DNA from: an uncultured Rickettsiales bacterium
GTDB taxonomy: Bacteria > Pseudomonadota > Alphaproteobacteria > Rickettsiales > UBA1997
DNA: 8,287 bases
Direction of reading: 5' to 3'
Assembly (NCBI GenBank): GCA_951801155.1
Contig: CATOLK010000046.1
Location: 1-8,287 of the forward strand
The stretch's first letter is position 1; each line of letters begins with the position of its first letter. A program made the position numbers and the translations under genes. The notes beneath the pieces were generated by a model, which was not told the origin of the DNA, did not search any database, and saw only the letters and a program-made list of their open reading frames with translations. Positions 5,951 through 8,287 of this stretch are shown here, one piece after another.

Positions 5951-7936
5951 TTGTCCGTTTTTAAAAAATTTATTGATAAATTAAACTATATTTTTGAAGA
6001 AGAAAGAGAAAATCTTATATTATGGTTACCTGTACTTTTTATTATAGGTAGCCTAATAAGATTTAATTATTTTGGTAATCCAATCAGTATAAAATATTTG
6101 AATATATCATTAATATTTATAGCAATAACCATTATAGTAATTAGTTATTTAACTAAAAATTTATTTACAAGAATAATAACAATTATTTTAATATTTATTT
6201 TATTAGGCTATTTAAGAACAGAACAAATAATAAAAAAATATAATTTTCCAATAATAGATAGATCGTTAGGAAAGGTTAAAATTACTGGTTTTGTAGAAAA
6301 AGAAATAGTAGCTATAAATAAAAAGAATAAAAGTTCAAAAACTATAGTAGTTTTAGTTAATAAAATTGAATCAACTAATAATAAAAAACTTTTTCTAAAA
6401 AATGGAGTCCCAAAAAAATTAAAAATAACTTTATCAAATAGTAATCAAAAAATTAATTTAAGTAAAATTATTTTAACAGCTTATATTTTTCCAATAGAAA
6501 AGAAAATTATATATTCGGATTTTGATAATAGAAGATATTTATATTTTCAAGAAATAGGAGGTATTGGCTATAGAGGAGAAGTTTTATTTAATAATGAACC
6601 TAAAAAATTAACTATAAAACAAAAAATAGATGTATTAAGAAATAGAATAGCTAAAAGAATTTTAAATATAAGACCACACAGTAAATCTGTTGGAATTATT
6701 GCGATTTTATTAACTGGACAAAAAAATTTAGCAGACAAACAAACTGTAGAAAATATAAATATGTCTGGACTTGCTCATATTTTAGCTATATCTGGATTAC
6801 ATATGATGACTTTAATTCTATTTATTTTATATTTATCAAACTGGATTTTAATGAGATCTGAAAAAATAATTTTAAATTATAATATTCAAAAAATATCAAT
6901 AATAATAGCCTTAATAGTAAGTGTTTTTTATTTATTATTAAGTGGTATGAGTGTTTCAGCAGTACGAGCATATATTATGAGTACGGTTCTTATGTTTAGC
7001 TTTATAATTGGCCGATTTAATACAAGTTTAAGATCTGTGATGTTTACAATGTTTATTTTTGTTTTTATAAAACCATTTATAATATTTTCTGTTGGTTTTC
7101 AAATGTCGTTTATGGCAGTTATATCATTGATAACAGCTTCCGAATATTATAATAAAAATATTATTAAAGAAGATATGAATTTTTATAAAATAAGTAAATA
7201 TAAAAGATATATAATAACTGGTTTTGTACTATCTTTAGCCGCTGAATTTGCAGTAACTCCATTTGTTATTTATAATTTTAATTACTATAGTTTTTATAAT
7301 ATTTTTGTAAATTCTTTTATTACTCCTATAATTTCTTTTATAATTTTACCTTTAAGTTTTTTATCTTTATTATTAATGCCGTTAAAATTAGAAGCTTTAT
7401 TTATAGTACCTGCATCAATTGCAATGGATATAATTATAAATATTGCTAATTTTATAGTTAAAATACCAAATTCTTTTATTTTTATTGAATCTCCAAGTAT
7501 TTTTTGTTTTTTTCTTATGATATTTGGACTACTTTTATTTTGTTTATTAAAAAGTAATTTGAGGAAAATTGGAATATTATTATACTTTTTGGCTTTTGGA
7601 ATCTTTTTTCTTCATAAAAAGCCAGATATTATTATTGATAATAAAAATAATACTTTGATATTTCTTGATGAAAAAAATAATTTTTATATTTTAAATCCAA
7701 ATAAGTATAAAATAGCTACTTTATTGAGAAAATTCGGTGAAAAGAATTATGTTAATTTAAAAAAAGAAAAATTAAATACTTGCAAATTGTCTGGTAGTGA
7801 ATTTTGTACTAAATTGGATATTGAAGATAATATTTATTATTTTTATAAAAATAACGAAATAGCAAATATTGAAAAATTTGAAAATAAATTTGTAGTAAAA
7901 AATAAAAGTAAAAAATTGAAAATTTTAGAGTTGTAG
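5951..7936 (+). CDS. comEC: ComEC/Rec2 family DNA-uptake channel protein
   Basis: ComEC forms the inner-membrane channel that carries single-stranded DNA into the cytoplasm during natural transformation. The 661-residue protein begins with an acidic helix and LWLPVLFIIGSLIRF (24-38), typical of alphaproteobacterial members. It continues with membrane helices (about 50-90), a soluble OB-like region (105-215, DUF4131-type) and the Competence domain with GLAHILAISGLHM (273-285), SGMSVSAVRAYIM (331-343), FQMSFMAV (383-390) and AAEFAVTPF (430-438), in roughly ten further helices to ~553. The short C-terminus (560-661) carries CKLSGSEFC (611-619) and lacks the metallo-beta-lactamase domain of Firmicutes ComEC; that shorter form is usual in alphaproteobacteria. 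No in-frame ATG exists before residue 271. TTG 5951 is the best start, with ATT or ATC codons just upstream (frame open from 5933) as alternatives. No other competence genes are in view. Confidence 0.93.
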   Translation: MSVFKKFIDKLNYIFEEERENLILWLPVLFIIGSLIRFNYFGNPISIKYLNISLIFIAITIIVISYLTKNLFTRIITIILIFILLGYLRTEQIIKKYNFPIIDRSLGKVKITGFVEKEIVAINKKNKSSKTIVVLVNKIESTNNKKLFLKNGVPKKLKITLSNSNQKINLSKIILTAYIFPIEKKIIYSDFDNRRYLYFQEIGGIGYRGEVLFNNEPKKLTIKQKIDVLRNRIAKRILNIRPHSKSVGIIAILLTGQKNLADKQTVENINMSGLAHILAISGLHMMTLILFILYLSNWILMRSEKIILNYNIQKISIIIALIVSVFYLLLSGMSVSAVRAYIMSTVLMFSFIIGRFNTSLRSVMFTMFIFVFIKPFIIFSVGFQMSFMAVISLITASEYYNKNIIKEDMNFYKISKYKRYIITGFVLSLAAEFAVTPFVIYNFNYYSFYNIFVNSFITPIISFIILPLSFLSLLLMPLKLEALFIVPASIAMDIIINIANFIVKIPNSFIFIESPSIFCFFLMIFGLLLFCLLKSNLRKIGILLYFLAFGIFFLHKKPDIIIDNKNNTLIFLDEKNNFYILNPNKYKIATLLRKFGEKNYVNLKKEKLNTCKLSGSEFCTKLDIEDNIYYFYKNNEIANIEKFENKFVVKNKSKKLKILEL

Positions 7937-7962
7937 TAATTTTATTTAAATAATTAAAATAT

Positions 7963-8220
7963 ATTAGACTTCTTGTATAAAACTATTATTATTTTCTATA
8001 TTTTTTAATAATTTTTTATTTTTATATCTTTTCTTTTTTCATTAGATTTGTTATTCCTGGATTCCAAATTAACAATTTCTAAGCAATAAATCGCTAAGAA
8101 ATTGTACTTTGGAATGACGTAAATAAAGAAAATTAAAGAATAAATAGTTATAAAATAAATAAATTAAAAATATTTAAATATTATTTATATTTGAATATAT
8201 TTTTATGTAGGAAGTCTATT
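7963..8220. mobile_element. Putative 258-bp fold-back (MITE-like) element
   Basis: The ends are imperfect inverted repeats: 7963-7986 (beginning ATTAGACTTC) and 8197-8220 (ending GAAGTCTATT) match at 19 of 24 positions. They are flanked by direct repeats AAAATAT at 7956-7962 and 8221-8227, as expected of a 7-bp target duplication. The internal palindrome at 8061-8115 has nearly the same centre (8088 against 8091.5). The left arm is T-rich and the right arm A-rich, so the whole unit could fold into one long hairpin. It encodes no protein. This fills nearly all of the gap from 7937 to 8242, in which I see no other gene. A/T-rich direct repeats can arise by chance, so the boundaries are tentative. 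Confidence 0.5.
8049..8119. repeat. Palindromic repeat with GGATTCC / GGAATGACG ends
   Basis: The arms 8061-8084 and 8093-8115 are reverse complements except for two substitutions and one gap, around an 8-nt loop (8085-8092). The outer ends TGTTATTCC (8049-8057) and GGAATGACG (8111-8119) also pair, allowing G-T. The CATTCC..GGATTCC..GGAATGACG pattern resembles a palindromic repeat type I recall as dispersed in Rickettsiales and other alphaproteobacteria; family membership needs a search. Its local GC content is well above its surroundings. A related truncated copy lies at 1-46. It sits at the centre of the fold-back element 7963-8220. Confidence 0.7.
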
Positions 8221-8242
8221 AAAATATGTATTTATATATAAA

Positions 8243-8287
8243 TTATTTATCCAAAAAATCCTTTATTTTCAACAGATCATTCCAAGC
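8243..8287 (-). CDS. C-terminal end of an unidentified protein (partial)
   Basis: On the minus strand the last bases of the window read AWNDLLKIKDFLDK and then TAA (stop at 8243-8245). The 14 codons are open to the window edge, look like an amphipathic protein C-terminus, and have clearly higher GC content than the A/T-only DNA just beside them, which marks a likely gene boundary. The gene would converge on comEC with the fold-back element between them. It is too short to identify. Confidence 0.45.
   Translation of the reverse strand, partial: AWNDLLKIKDFLDK

Noticed and set aside
1..8287. CRISPR array, tRNA or rRNA genes, toxin-antitoxin pair
   Set aside because: No regularly spaced direct repeats, no tRNA cloverleaf consensus such as GGTTCGA, and no recognisable toxin or antitoxin pair seen by eye.

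Overview
The window is very AT-rich (A/T homopolymers, TTG starts, almost no recognisable Shine-Dalgarno sequences). It carries five solid or near-solid protein genes typical of a reduced Gram-negative genome. ClpP, a MurF that keeps peptidoglycan synthesis alive, an outer-membrane beta-barrel and a ComEC with an alphaproteobacterial-style N-terminus (an LWLPV motif after an acidic helix) together suggest a host-associated alphaproteobacterium, most likely Rickettsiales-like. That placement is inference from protein style and base composition; no rRNA or other phylogenetic marker is present.

Layout: 1-46 is the cut-off end of a palindromic repeat. 61-384 (minus) is a weakly supported small ORF with a C-terminal membrane segment. 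385-718 holds no convincing gene on the plus strand, but it contains a strong minus-strand promoter (607-635) that points straight at a GC-stemmed intrinsic terminator (521-552), which together frame a candidate ~80-nt small RNA. 719-2155 (minus) is murF, preceded on the same strand by an outer-membrane protein gene (2184-2768), 28 bp upstream. A 160-bp divergent intergenic region carries a plausible sigma70-type promoter for the OMP/murF pair and a sigma32-like promoter for clpP (2929-3561, plus).

3659-5871 (plus) is a large unrecognised gene that looks broken by a one-base deletion near 3912-3916. Its N-terminal ~90 codons and its C-terminal ~620 codons lie in adjacent frames, and the second part has no usable start. 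The reconstructed ~737-residue protein has helical, weakly ankyrin-like repeats, a central beta-rich region with a His/(Asn or Asp)/Gln/Cys arrangement spaced like CE-clan (YopJ/Ulp1-type) cysteine proteases or acetyltransferases, and a Lys/Glu-rich helical tail. This is the best candidate in the window for an undescribed, possibly host-interacting protein.

5951-7936 (plus) is comEC/rec2, the DNA-uptake channel. Downstream, 7963-8220 looks like one ~258-bp fold-back (MITE-like) element: 24-nt imperfect terminal inverted repeats, flanking 7-bp direct repeats AAAATAT, and a central palindrome sharing the same dyad axis. The central palindrome ends in a GGATTCC/GGAATGACG signature that is also recognisable at the left edge of the window. 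The right edge (8243-8287, minus) holds what looks like the last 14 codons of another gene.

Functionally the genes are mostly independent: cell-envelope synthesis (murF with a surface protein), proteolysis (clpP), DNA uptake (comEC), and one unknown, possibly effector-like gene between clpP and comEC.
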